A DNA stretch of 40,322 bases from a virus, in the IMG/VR virus record IMGVR_UViG_3300047319_002371, positions 1 to 40,322 of that record. One strand, 5' to 3'. Below the pieces are notes generated by a model. That model saw nothing but the letters and a program-made list of their open reading frames with translations, did not search any database and was not told the origin of the DNA. The translations under genes and the position numbers were made by a program. Shown here one piece after another: positions 32,804 to 39,504 of this stretch. The stretch's first letter is position 1. Each line of letters opens with the position of its first letter.

Positions 32804-35355
32804 TTGTCGCGTCCCTTCCACGCCGTGATCGGATCGCCATACTGATAATCGTTGGGCATGTCGTCGTTGATATCGAGCCGCCAGCGAGAATGCAAGGGGA
32901 CGCCGAGATAGTCGCCATAGAGGCGTTGCAGAGCCCCTATCTTGTACTTGAACAGGAACGGCGAGCCCTCGAGCGGCCGCGTGATGATTCCGGCGTCGAT
33001 GAACTCGCTCAAAATGTCCTCGCCGTTGATCCGGCGCAGCCCCATATCCTTCACGACCGCCACGACGCGCGTCGACAGCTGCGGCATCTCGAAGGGCATC
33101 GCAATGTCGTGCCCGCTGTGGATCGTGCCGTCCTCGAGGATAGCCTTGGCGACCAGCTGCTTGTCGGTCAGATGCTTGCGCGCCACCTCGATATCGCGCA
33201 TCGCGGAATGGGTCAGATCCTCGACCTCGGACATCTTCGACGGCGCGTGATCCATCAGGATCCGAACATAAGCCTGGCGCACGTCGTCGCGGCGCAGGAA
33301 CTCATCGAACGCCTCGTAGAACGGCTGAATCTCGCGTAACCGCCAATCGTTAAACTCAGTCGGCAGCATGCCCTCGGTGAGCGGCGAGATCGACGTGACC
33401 TGGAACAGCCCGCGGTCGTCGCGGCCGCGGGATATGCCGGGGTTGGCTTCGTTCGAGGTGAAGGCTAACCTGGCGAAGATGGTGTAGGTGGTCGCGTCTT
33501 GCCCCTTGATCTCGCCGGAAACCCGGACGCCTCGGATCAGACTCTTGAGGACTTCCGCATTGTCAAAATTCGATACGAATTCGTCATGACTGACCCAGAG
33601 CCGATTGAGATAGCCGGCGATGTAGAACTGGCCGCCGAGAGCGCGCACGCTGGCGGTGTCGGCGTACTTGCCGAAAACAGCCTGGGCGAAGGTGGTGCAG
33701 AGAAAGCTTTTCCCGGTGCCTTGGTCGCCGGTGCAAACCAGCGCGACTTGCTGTTTCCGGCCGGGATGTTTCAGCGTCCACCCAAAGTGAGCTTTGATCC
33801 ATTCGATGCGTGAAGTGTTCCGATTGGTGACCAGCGCCAGCATGTGGTCGAGCTTGTCGATACACTCTGTGCGGAGCGCGGCCTCGATGGTCTTGGCGGG
33901 CCTGACGTAGAGTCCAGCCCAGGAATTGAAGATCAGGCGCGAGTGCTCGGGCGCATAGTCGTTGTCCGGGACGGTCAGGCCTTCGCGGGTAACGCGAACA
34001 ATAGAGCCGGGCGCATGGTCGGGATAAACCTCAACGTCGGTGACGTCCTGGCGCAGCTTCGACTTGATGAAGATTGGGAACGCCTCGACCGGCTTTTTCT
34101 TGGTCTGGATAAGGTCGGGGGCGTGGCGAAGGAGGAGGCCGTCTTTGCCGAAAATGAATTGGCTCTGTCCTTCGCGGAAGGCTTGGCGGTCGATAAATTC
34201 GTTAGAGCGAGAGTGGAAAAGATACCGCTCGGCAAAGTCCTCAAGCAGGCTTGAGTCGGCCCCGACGTTGAGCACGCCGCGCAGCGCTTTCTGAGCTTCC
34301 TCGCCCAACATGCGAGCGAGCGCCGACCAGCCGGCGACATCGACGCGGCTCGGATCGGCCTCGAGCCGCCGGCGAGCGAACTGGAAGAACCCCAGGCATT
34401 CCTCGTGGCCGACCAGTTGCCCGGAGCGCGAACAGATGAGTCTGATGACCGCTTCGGCGTGCGTCGGATCGGCAACGATGGCGCGCGAGGCTTTCGAGAA
34501 CGCGACGTTCTGGTTGATCGCTTGGCCGTCGCGAACCATTCGAGCGAGCCACTCGCAGAACGCTCGGCGCGTCGCGTAATCGTCCCAGGCTTTGGGGGAG
34601 ACGATGTTGAGGATGCTGGCGTAGGCGGTCGCTCGCAGGATGGCGAAGTACTCGACCAGCGGAGGGGCTGTTTCCCGGGGCTTGGACAGCCCCTGGCCGA
34701 CCTCGTCGCGCCACTCGATGGGATCATAGTCCTTGCCGTTCGGGGCCCACACGAGGCTCCCTGGCATGAGCGTGGTGACGGGTTTGCCCTTGGAGCTCCT
34801 GGTGACCGGCGGGGCGTAGCGGATGACCACGCCGCGGCGCGCGGCGTCGAGCGTGAAGGCCTTTGGCTTGAAGCTTGAGTAGTCGTCATCGAGCCGCTTG
34901 GCCTCGTCGTCGCGCAGCTTGAACAGGATCGAGGTTGCAATCGGCCGCGAGCGCTTGCCGAAAGCGAATCTCGCGCTGAGCCCCAGGGCCGCGCAGGCGG
35001 CGAAAAAGCACTGGTTCAGCGTCTGGTCAGAGCCGAAAAAGGTGACCTCGACCACGCCTTGCTGCAGGAATAGGGCGCAATTCAAGCGCTGCTTACGCGG
35101 ATCGTTGCGCCAAATATCGAGATCCGGATCGGTAACGTGGAGCTGTTCGCCGTCGTCATTATCATCGCCGGGAATCCGCTCGTCGCCGCGGGGCAGGCAA
35201 TAATGGGCAGCCGAGCCGAGTTGCCGCCAGGCGGTGCGGGTATAGAGCCGCTGCTCCATGATCGCCGGCTTTTGCTCTTCGGGGATGTCTAGGAAAAACG
35301 CCTCGTCGTCCACGGGTTGCAGATGCGGCGGCGGGGGGTTAGATTGGCGGGGCAA
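32800..35355 (-). CDS. Primase-helicase, DUF5906/D5-like
   Basis: An approximately 850-residue protein. The C-terminal third carries an SF3-like helicase core: ALVCTGDQGTGKSFLCTTFA (Walker A, encoded near 33705-33740), LWVSHDEFVSNFDNAEV (Walker B), EIKGQDATTYTIFARLAFTS with SNEANPG (sensor). This is the DUF5906 layout of phage primase-helicases. The N-terminal half is not clearly assignable but may hold the primase part. The start is uncertain: TTG 35535, TTG 35355, GTG 35313 and ATG 35259 are all in frame and none has a good RBS. It probably initiates and unwinds during phage replication. Confidence 0.82.
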   Translation of the reverse strand: MPRQSNPPPPHLQPVDDEAFFLDIPEEQKPAIMEQRLYTRTAWRQLGSAAHYCLPRGDERIPGDDNDDGEQLHVTDPDLDIWRNDPRKQRLNCALFLQQGVVEVTFFGSDQTLNQCFFAACAALGLSARFAFGKRSRPIATSILFKLRDDEAKRLDDDYSSFKPKAFTLDAARRGVVIRYAPPVTRSSKGKPVTTLMPGSLVWAPNGKDYDPIEWRDEVGQGLSKPRETAPPLVEYFAILRATAYASILNIVSPKAWDDYATRRAFCEWLARMVRDGQAINQNVAFSKASRAIVADPTHAEAVIRLICSRSGQLVGHEECLGFFQFARRRLEADPSRVDVAGWSALARMLGEEAQKALRGVLNVGADSSLLEDFAERYLFHSRSNEFIDRQAFREGQSQFIFGKDGLLLRHAPDLIQTKKKPVEAFPIFIKSKLRQDVTDVEVYPDHAPGSIVRVTREGLTVPDNDYAPEHSRLIFNSWAGLYVRPAKTIEAALRTECIDKLDHMLALVTNRNTSRIEWIKAHFGWTLKHPGRKQQVALVCTGDQGTGKSFLCTTFAQAVFGKYADTASVRALGGQFYIAGYLNRLWVSHDEFVSNFDNAEVLKSLIRGVRVSGEIKGQDATTYTIFARLAFTSNEANPGISRGRDDRGLFQVTSISPLTEGMLPTEFNDWRLREIQPFYEAFDEFLRRDDVRQAYVRILMDHAPSKMSEVEDLTHSAMRDIEVARKHLTDKQLVAKAILEDGTIHSGHDIAMPFEMPQLSTRVVAVVKDMGLRRINGEDILSEFIDAGIITRPLEGSPFLFKYKIGALQRLYGDYLGVPLHSRWRLDINDDMPNDYQYGDPITAWKGRDK

Positions 35356-35471
35356 CCGTTCTCTCGCGGGGTTTGGTTGAGGGGCGCATCCTGGGCTTAG
35401 CGTTGGGCCCGAAGATGCGCCCCAGCCATGCCTGGGGGCAAGAGAGTCGGTTCGCGCTATCCCTGAAATCT

Positions 35472-35702
35472 TTATCGAGACTCGGACGACAACGCTGGCG
35501 CGTACAAATCCATATTGGCGAGCGCAATGACGCAATCGACCTCGGTTTTGCCCGGATGGTCGAACATCAGAAGTTGGAGCGTGGCTTCATAGGCGCGATT
35601 GTCCCAGTCGCGATAACGCGGCGCGAGCTTGCGACATAGATCCCAGTAGTAATCCTCGTAGTCGGAGCGCCCGCGCTTAGGCGGCGGGCCGTCTCTTGAC
35701 AT
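35472..35702 (-). CDS. Small protein, unknown function
   Basis: A 76-residue protein with a basic start (PPKRGRSDYEDYYWDLCRKL) and an acidic/hydrophobic C-terminus (TEVDCVIALANMDLYAP). The ATG overlaps the upstream gene by 26 bases and there is only a weak RBS. No family recognised. Confidence 0.6.
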   Translation of the reverse strand: MSRDGPPPKRGRSDYEDYYWDLCRKLAPRYRDWDNRAYEATLQLLMFDHPGKTEVDCVIALANMDLYAPALSSESR

Positions 35703-35889
35703 TTTCGAGCTCGGTTTCGGTCTTGGCGAGGCCTTCAGCGACCTCGGTCCATTTGTCAGCCAGGAACTCGTTGAGCGGCCTCTGCGCTTCCGCCCGCGCC
35801 ATCGCTTGCTGTTTCAGGTACTGGAGCAGTTGCTCCGGTTCGTCCAGCGCGAGGGCCACGGCGATTGATCCGGCGATGTCGGCGGTCAT
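35677..35889 (-). CDS. Small helical protein nested over the end of the HTH gene
   Basis: A 70-residue helical protein (EPEQLLQYLKQQAMARAEAQ). AAAGGA lies about 10 bases before the ATG. Its first 134 bases overlap the end of the HTH-protein gene in a different frame. Codon positions and a proper RBS favour this being a real gene. Function unknown. Confidence 0.6.
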   Translation of the reverse strand: MTADIAGSIAVALALDEPEQLLQYLKQQAMARAEAQRPLNEFLADKWTEVAEGLAKTETELENVKRRPAA

Positions 35890-36208
35890 GGATTTTGTTT
35901 CCTTTCATGAGGGCTTGCAGATCGGCGTTGACGCGTTCGGTTTGCTCTTCGGTAATGACCTCGGACCAGACGCGCTCCTTGCCAAGGCGATTGAAGGCGT
36001 CCTTGACGCTTTGATGCGCCGCAGTGTGCTCCCAATTGGCGATGTAGTAGATGGCGTTGGCGCGCACGTCGAACAAGCGGGCCAGGATTTTGGCGGGCAC
36101 GCCTTCAAGCGTAAACGCGTAGATCGCGAGTTTTTCCGCGCTGTTAAGCTTTCGGTCGCGCGAATTGCTCTTGGCGTGAGCGAGGGCTTCTCTGTCAAGT
36201 TCAACCAT
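35756..36208 (-). CDS. HTH DNA-binding protein
   Basis: A 150-residue protein. Residues about 20-57 hold LNSAEKLAIYAFTLEGVPAK with ILARLFDVRANAIYYI, a helix-turn-helix of the kind in which a short loop (GVPAK) separates helices. GAGGAGA precedes the ATG at 36208. The last ~45 residues (after KGNKIHDRR) are Arg/Pro/Gly-rich and overlap the next gene by 134 bases, so they may be a late extension after loss of an earlier stop. Could be a regulator of the early operon or a nucleoid-type binder. Confidence 0.6.
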   Translation of the reverse strand: MVELDREALAHAKSNSRDRKLNSAEKLAIYAFTLEGVPAKILARLFDVRANAIYYIANWEHTAAHQSVKDAFNRLGKERVWSEVITEEQTERVNADLQALMKGNKIHDRRHRRINRRGPRAGRTGATAPVPETASDGAGGSAEAAQRVPG

Positions 36209-36231
36209 TGTGCATATCTCCTCGATCAGCC

Positions 36232-36259
36232 AATATAAGCGCTAGCGAGGATCACGCAA
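36232..36259 (-). promoter_or_regulatory. Possible promoter for the HTH gene
   Basis: On the - strand TTGCGT (36259-36254) and TATATT (36237-36232) are 16 bases apart, with the HTH ATG at 36208 after a GAGGAGA. The -35 is only a 3-of-6 match, so the evidence is weak. Confidence 0.3.
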
Positions 36260-36488
36260 CGTCGCCTGGCTTGAGGGGCTTGATCCGATTATTGATCCAC
36301 TCGCAATTGGGCAGATCGGTCGAGGGAGTGACGCGCGTCCGCATCCACGGATATTGCAGGACAAGGCTCATCAGATACATCAGCGCTTCGTCGTAAGTCG
36401 AGAAGCGATTGCCGCTGGGGACGAATGTGACCTCGTCCTCGGCGCGCGCTTCGGGGGCGAACGATTGCGGCTCGTCGAGCTCGGTCAT
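36252..36488 (-). CDS. Small acidic protein, unknown function
   Basis: A 78-residue protein with an acidic start and a Tyr/Leu-rich helix (YDEALMYLMSLVLQYPWM). The ATG overlaps the previous stop (ATGA). No motif recognised. Confidence 0.6.
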   Translation of the reverse strand: MTELDEPQSFAPEARAEDEVTFVPSGNRFSTYDEALMYLMSLVLQYPWMRTRVTPSTDLPNCEWINNRIKPLKPGDVA

Positions 36489-36778
36489 CGGTCCATCTCC
36501 TCGTCGCGCGCGTCGTCTGGATCGCGCTCGGGCGGACCATCGACGTCGTTAGTGTCGTAGTCATCCTGAGCAAGCTCCCATTGAGCGAACGGAATCTTTT
36601 TGGCTTCGATCACAGCGTCGAAAAGGGCGTCCTCCTCGCTCGAAGCCTCGACCTCGATCCAGGTTTCGGCAAAGATTTCGCGGGTTACTTTGACGCGATA
36701 GACGCCGCGCCGTGGCGAACCGTGCTTGCGGTAATATTCGTCCTCGGGGGTTTCGAGCTTCCATTCATCGTAAGTCAT
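36485..36778 (-). CDS. Small acidic protein with ribbon-helix look
   Basis: A 97-residue protein. YRVKVTREIFAETWIEVEAS with SEEDALFDAVIEAKK gives a beta strand pair and a helix as in small DpnD/PcfM-like folds; the C-terminus is Asp/Glu-rich. GGAG lies 8 bases upstream of the ATG. Function unknown. Confidence 0.62.
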   Translation of the reverse strand: MTYDEWKLETPEDEYYRKHGSPRRGVYRVKVTREIFAETWIEVEASSEEDALFDAVIEAKKIPFAQWELAQDDYDTNDVDGPPERDPDDARDEEMDR

Positions 36779-36783
36779 TTGCT

Positions 36784-37053
36784 TTACTCCGCGGGGGTTG
36801 GATCGTAATTGTCGATGAAGGCGTCGAGGCCTTCCAAGTGCTTGGCCATGATGCTGAGCTTTCCGGCGTAGTCGTAGTCGCCGGTACGCAGCGCATAGGC
36901 CATGGCGTGGTCATCGATGACCTCGGCCAGGATCTGAACCAGATCCTCGACATGGCTGCCGGCGCCGTTGACCAGAATCGCGAGAGAGGCGCGCAAGGTA
37001 GCGTCCCTCGCGCCGGCGAGCGCTTTGATGGTTTCGGTGTTGGTGATGGACAT
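36784..37053 (-). CDS. Small helical protein, unknown function
   Basis: An 89-residue protein of all-helical character (HVEDLVQILAEVIDDHAMAY, AGKLSIMAKHLEGLDAFIDN). AAAGGA precedes the ATG at 37053 by about 9 bases. The 72 bases upstream are AT-richer than average and might carry a promoter, but no clear pair of hexamers is seen. Confidence 0.62.
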   Translation of the reverse strand: MSITNTETIKALAGARDATLRASLAILVNGAGSHVEDLVQILAEVIDDHAMAYALRTGDYDYAGKLSIMAKHLEGLDAFIDNYDPTPAE

Positions 37054-37125
37054 TGGCTTGATCCTTTCTCGAGCGTGCGCTTGAGTATCGAATGTGGGGC
37101 TTATCGATTATTATGCAAGTGAGTG

Positions 37126-37317
37126 TTAGCGTTTTTCTGTGGATACCCGCATCTCAGCCAAAAGCTTGATGAAGGCGTGCTCGAGGTTCTCGAGCCTGGC
37201 GTTGCAGCCGGCAGTGATGCTCAGCCGGTCGCGCTGATTGAGGCGCGGGAAGGTTTCCATCGCGGCCGCGATCTCGCGCGCCAGGTTGGCGATGTTGGCG
37301 GCGTGTTCGTTGATCAT
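37126..37317 (-). CDS. Small helical protein, unknown function
   Basis: A 63-residue protein (ANIANLAREIAAAMETFPRL, LENLEHAFIKLLAEMRV). Starts at an ATGA overlap with the upstream gene. No motif recognised. Confidence 0.6.
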   Translation of the reverse strand: MINEHAANIANLAREIAAAMETFPRLNQRDRLSITAGCNARLENLEHAFIKLLAEMRVSTEKR

Positions 37318-37511
37318 GGCAAGCCCAATCGCTGGCGCGCGTAGGCGTCGGCCTTAGCGTGATCGGCCATCATGCGGCTCGAGATGAATTTGCGATCACG
37401 GTTGAAGAACGAAACAACCCATTCGCCCCTGACCTGACGAACGTGAGCCTCGCAGGCCATAAGCCTATCGCCTCCGGCGCGTCGATAGGTGTAGTCGGTT
37501 TCGTGGTTCAT
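37314..37511 (-). CDS. Small basic protein, unknown function
   Basis: A 65-residue protein with VRGEWVVSFFNRDRKFISSR (a strand pair) and a C-terminal helix (AKADAYARQRLGL). It resembles the many tiny accessory proteins of phage early regions. ATGA overlaps on both sides. Confidence 0.6.
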   Translation of the reverse strand: MNHETDYTYRRAGGDRLMACEAHVRQVRGEWVVSFFNRDRKFISSRMMADHAKADAYARQRLGLP

Positions 37512-37720
37512 CGCTCTAGGTCCACATAGTTTCGCAGCCGGCGAAGCTCGGCGTAATAGCCGGCCAGGAAGGCGTCGCCAGCGGCCGCGGACATGGTCTC
37601 GGCTATCTTGAGGGCAAAGGCGCGCGAGAGGTCGCCAGCGGCCATCCTGAGCCCTTCACGGTAGGCGTCGGTATAGGCGCGATAGTCGGCGGCCGTGGCG
37701 TTGGTTGAGTGGATGGTCAT
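37508..37720 (-). CDS. Small helical protein, unknown function
   Basis: A 70-residue protein (DYRAYTDAYREGLRMAAGDL, then LKIAETMSAAAGDAF). ATGA overlaps link it to both neighbours. Function unknown. Confidence 0.6.
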   Translation of the reverse strand: MTIHSTNATAADYRAYTDAYREGLRMAAGDLSRAFALKIAETMSAAAGDAFLAGYYAELRRLRNYVDLER

Positions 37721-37890
37721 GGCGTTGTCTCCTTAACGAGGGCAAGCGAGCGATCGACGACGGTTTCGATGATGACGAAGTCGTCGGGGCGAGAGAACGA
37801 GGCGACGAACGCCTCGGCGTTGGCGCGGGTTGAAAAGGCCTGGGCGTAAGGGCCCTCGTCGTCAGTGTAGGTCACGAGAAAGACGGTCAT
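37717..37890 (-). CDS. Small protein, unknown function
   Basis: A 57-residue protein. AAAGGAG lies about 6 bases upstream of the ATG at 37890. VFLVTYTDDEGPYAQAFST and FVIIETVVDRSLAL suggest a small beta-alpha-beta unit. Longer in-frame starts exist upstream but lack an RBS. Confidence 0.62.
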   Translation of the reverse strand: MTVFLVTYTDDEGPYAQAFSTRANAEAFVASFSRPDDFVIIETVVDRSLALVKETTP

Positions 37891-37942
37891 GGCATGCTCC
37901 TTTGGGTCAGGGGGTCTAACGAGGCGCGCGCGCCCTTTCCTT

Positions 37943-38209
37943 TCACGAGACATAAATCCAGATATTCCGGCCTTCGCAGCCATCGCTAACGGTACGGCCG
38001 ACAAACGCCTCGAAGGTGGCTTGGCTATTGTCCATCCTGCGACAATCGTAACGCACATGATGACAGTAGCCCTTGCGCCCATACCAAAGGCGCGCGACAC
38101 GATCAGCAATCTTCCCAGCAGCGTCTTCACGGTTTTCGGCGCGGATTCGCTTAAGCGGATTGTAGGTTGTTCCTGTGGTTACGCGGTAAAGATTGGTTTG
38201 CGTTGTCAT
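37943..38209 (-). CDS. Small protein with repeated Cys/His, unknown function
   Basis: An 88-residue protein. LYRVTTGTTYNPLKRIRAEN leads to a helix and to KGYCHHVRYDCRRMD, a Cys-His-rich patch, then SDGCEGRNIWIYVS. Three Cys and two His could bind a metal. RBS is weak (GAGAG). The codon use is AT-richer than its neighbours. Confidence 0.6.
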   Translation of the reverse strand: MTTQTNLYRVTTGTTYNPLKRIRAENREDAAGKIADRVARLWYGRKGYCHHVRYDCRRMDNSQATFEAFVGRTVSDGCEGRNIWIYVS

Positions 38210-38219
38210 GCTGCTCTCG

Positions 38220-38318
38220 CTATTTTTTGGATGCCCAAATAGGCTTTGGCGTGCGCGCCGCCCGTCCTGGCGCGCTGGCTTGGCGTTGCGGGCTCTCGCG
38301 GGGTTGCGGAGTTACCAT
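38220..38318 (-). CDS. Possible 32-residue basic peptide ORF
   Basis: ATG at 38318 opens a frame with PQPRESPQRQASAPGRAART and a KPIWASKK end, just downstream of a promoter-like pair. It fills an otherwise empty 140-base gap and has the feel of a coding tail, but no convincing RBS is present. Could be chance. Confidence 0.25.
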   Translation of the reverse strand: MVTPQPRESPQRQASAPGRAARTPKPIWASKK

Positions 38319-38335
38319 CCAAGTCCGATAAGAGT

Positions 38336-38363
38336 GATATAATGAGTGGCTATCGATTGGCAA
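38336..38363 (-). promoter_or_regulatory. Probable promoter for the small-gene operon
   Basis: On the - strand TTGCCA (38363-38358, 5 of 6) and TATATC (38341-38336, 4 of 6) are 16 bases apart. The -35 lies in the end of the zinc-ribbon gene, and the site reads into the gene at 38209 and those after it. Confidence 0.4.
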
Positions 38364-38544
38364 GAGAGTAGGACGATTTATTTTTGCAGCGATCACAGAC
38401 AGTGTGGCGAGCGTTTTTCGGCTGCCAGCGCGTCCGGCATTGCGTGCAACTGCGCGGCTTTGGAGCGGGAGGCGGCGCAAAACCGCAGATGGAGCAAAAG
38501 GCCGCGCCTGGATGCATAGCGACGTCGCAATAGGGGCAGACCAT
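38350..38544 (-). CDS. Small double zinc-ribbon protein
   Basis: A 64-residue protein with four CxxC pairs: CPYC, CSIC, CTQC and CDRC, giving two zinc ribbons separated by a Pro-rich linker. AAGGA precedes the ATG at 38544 by about 9 bases. Such proteins bind nucleic acids or partner proteins; a regulatory role in early transcription is plausible but unproven. It follows the HTH gene after 4 bases. Confidence 0.7.
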   Translation of the reverse strand: MVCPYCDVAMHPGAAFCSICGFAPPPAPKPRSCTQCRTRWQPKNARHTVCDRCKNKSSYSLANR

Positions 38545-38548
38545 GAGC

Positions 38549-39151
38549 TCAATCCTTCGGATTAATCATGTTGATGAAAGCGCTGTAGGCCTCGGTTGAG
38601 GTGGCGTAGCCACGGCCTTGGCGCTCGGGATCGCCTTGCCAGCGAATATGCTCGGGCTTGATATGACCGCGACCGGGTTCGAACGTGGTTCCCCACAGCC
38701 AGCCGACTGGGGGCTCGGTCGAAAGGCGAACAGTGAACTCCCATTTCGAGCCGCCGTATTCGGTCGCTTGGTGCGAGCCGGCGAATCGCTTGGCGTTGGG
38801 CCGAATGGCGCCGGGGGGCTTCGGCGTGGTTTGTTTAAGCCGAACTTGCTCTGCAGCGGCCGCAACCCGATCGCGAATAAGCGGAGTCGCGTATTTTCGG
38901 ACGAACGCTTCATCGCCCAGATTGCGACGCTCGCGAGCGACCGCAGGATAACGAATCTGGCCTCCAATGTGCTTGCCAGCATGGCGAAGGTACGAGACGG
39001 TCGGCGTAGAGAGCCCGGTCGCGATAGCGACCGCTTCGTTCCCAACTCCACACATAAGCGCCGCGTGATAAGCGCATAATTCTTCAAATAGCATTCGTTG
39101 ATTAGTTCTTGCTATTTGGCTTTCCACAATATCGGCAAACGGATTTTCCAT
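38549..39151 (-). CDS. HTH-domain protein, probable regulator
   Basis: A 200-residue protein. Residues about 34-60 contain MCGVGNEAVAIATGLSTP followed by TVSYLRHAG, a helix-turn-helix. The middle is Arg-rich; the C-terminal half is beta-rich with PPVGWLWGTTFEPGR. GAGGA lies 5 bases upstream of the ATG. The 290-base AT-rich region before it has inverted repeats that are candidate operators for it. It may act as an early regulator; DNA binding is likely, target unknown. Confidence 0.65.
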   Translation of the reverse strand: MENPFADIVESQIARTNQRMLFEELCAYHAALMCGVGNEAVAIATGLSTPTVSYLRHAGKHIGGQIRYPAVARERRNLGDEAFVRKYATPLIRDRVAAAAEQVRLKQTTPKPPGAIRPNAKRFAGSHQATEYGGSKWEFTVRLSTEPPVGWLWGTTFEPGRGHIKPEHIRWQGDPERQGRGYATSTEAYSAFINMINPKD

Positions 39152-39189
39152 TTTTCCTCACAGACTATGCAGGGAATCATTGTTTATCA

Positions 39190-39195
39190 GTTATA
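39190..39195 (-). promoter_or_regulatory. Possible -10 box for the HTH gene
   Basis: TATAAC on the - strand about 39 bases upstream of the ATG at 39151. No good -35 lies 16-18 bases further upstream, so the promoter would be weak or activator-dependent. Confidence 0.3.
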
Positions 39196-39239
39196 GGTAT
39201 CAGAATCAAACAAAACTACACGCGAGAGAACATGAAGAA

Positions 39240-39287
39240 CGGTACTACCGCAGTGCACCATTTTTGTTCGCAGGTGCGGTAGTACCG
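39240..39287. repeat. 13-bp perfect inverted repeat
   Basis: CGGTACTACCGCA (39240-39252) and TGCGGTAGTACCG (39275-39287) are perfect complements separated by 22 bases. Each arm also contains a near-palindrome (GGTACTACC). It could be a pair of binding sites for a dimeric regulator, about two helical turns apart, or a cruciform at an origin. A long hairpin is possible but no T-tract suits a terminator. Confidence 0.6.
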
Positions 39288-39333
39288 AAATAAAAATCTC
39301 ACGCGCGTAAGTTGGAGGCGATTAGATACCAGT

Positions 39334-39351
39334 AACCAAAAAACTTTGGTT
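39334..39351. repeat. 7-bp inverted repeat with related third copy
   Basis: AACCAAA (39334-39340), AAAC, TTTGGTT (39345-39351), plus a direct AACCAAA at 39410-39416. Possible regulator sites or a minor hairpin. Confidence 0.45.
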
Positions 39352-39444
39352 CCCTGATTAGCTATATCGGGAGGCCAACGGAGACAGACTCAACGCCGGA
39401 TTCAGAGTGAACCAAATCCAGCGCCAAGTGTCAATTACAAGCGG

Positions 39445-39504
39445 TCAAACGTACCCCGCAATCAATGCGAACGCGGCGAATGCCAAAGCTAAGGCCAGCA
39501 TCAT
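39445..39504 (-). CDS. 19-residue hydrophobic micro-ORF
   Basis: ATG at 39504 overlaps the stop of the Gp88-like gene (ATGA). The peptide is one hydrophobic helix (LALALAFAAFALIAGY) and nothing else. The coupling pattern matches that of real genes here; the size makes it uncertain. Could be a membrane micro-protein. Confidence 0.35.
   Translation of the reverse strand: MMLALALAFAAFALIAGYV

Larger units (their letters stand above)
39152..39444. other. AT-rich non-coding region, possible control region or origin
   Basis: About 290 bases without a supported gene and clearly AT-rich (21 of 60 G/C at 39181-39240 by my count). It holds the 13-bp inverted repeat at 39240-39287, a second at 39334-39351 with a further AACCAAA at 39410-39416, a - strand TATAAC at 39195-39190 and a TTGACA at 39434-39429 with a poor -10. 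This is where I would expect early promoters and operators, or an origin; the sequence does not decide which. Confidence 0.55.

Noticed and set aside
37054-37125. AT-rich gap with CATAAT as a promoter
   Set aside because: No -35 box at the right distance could be found.
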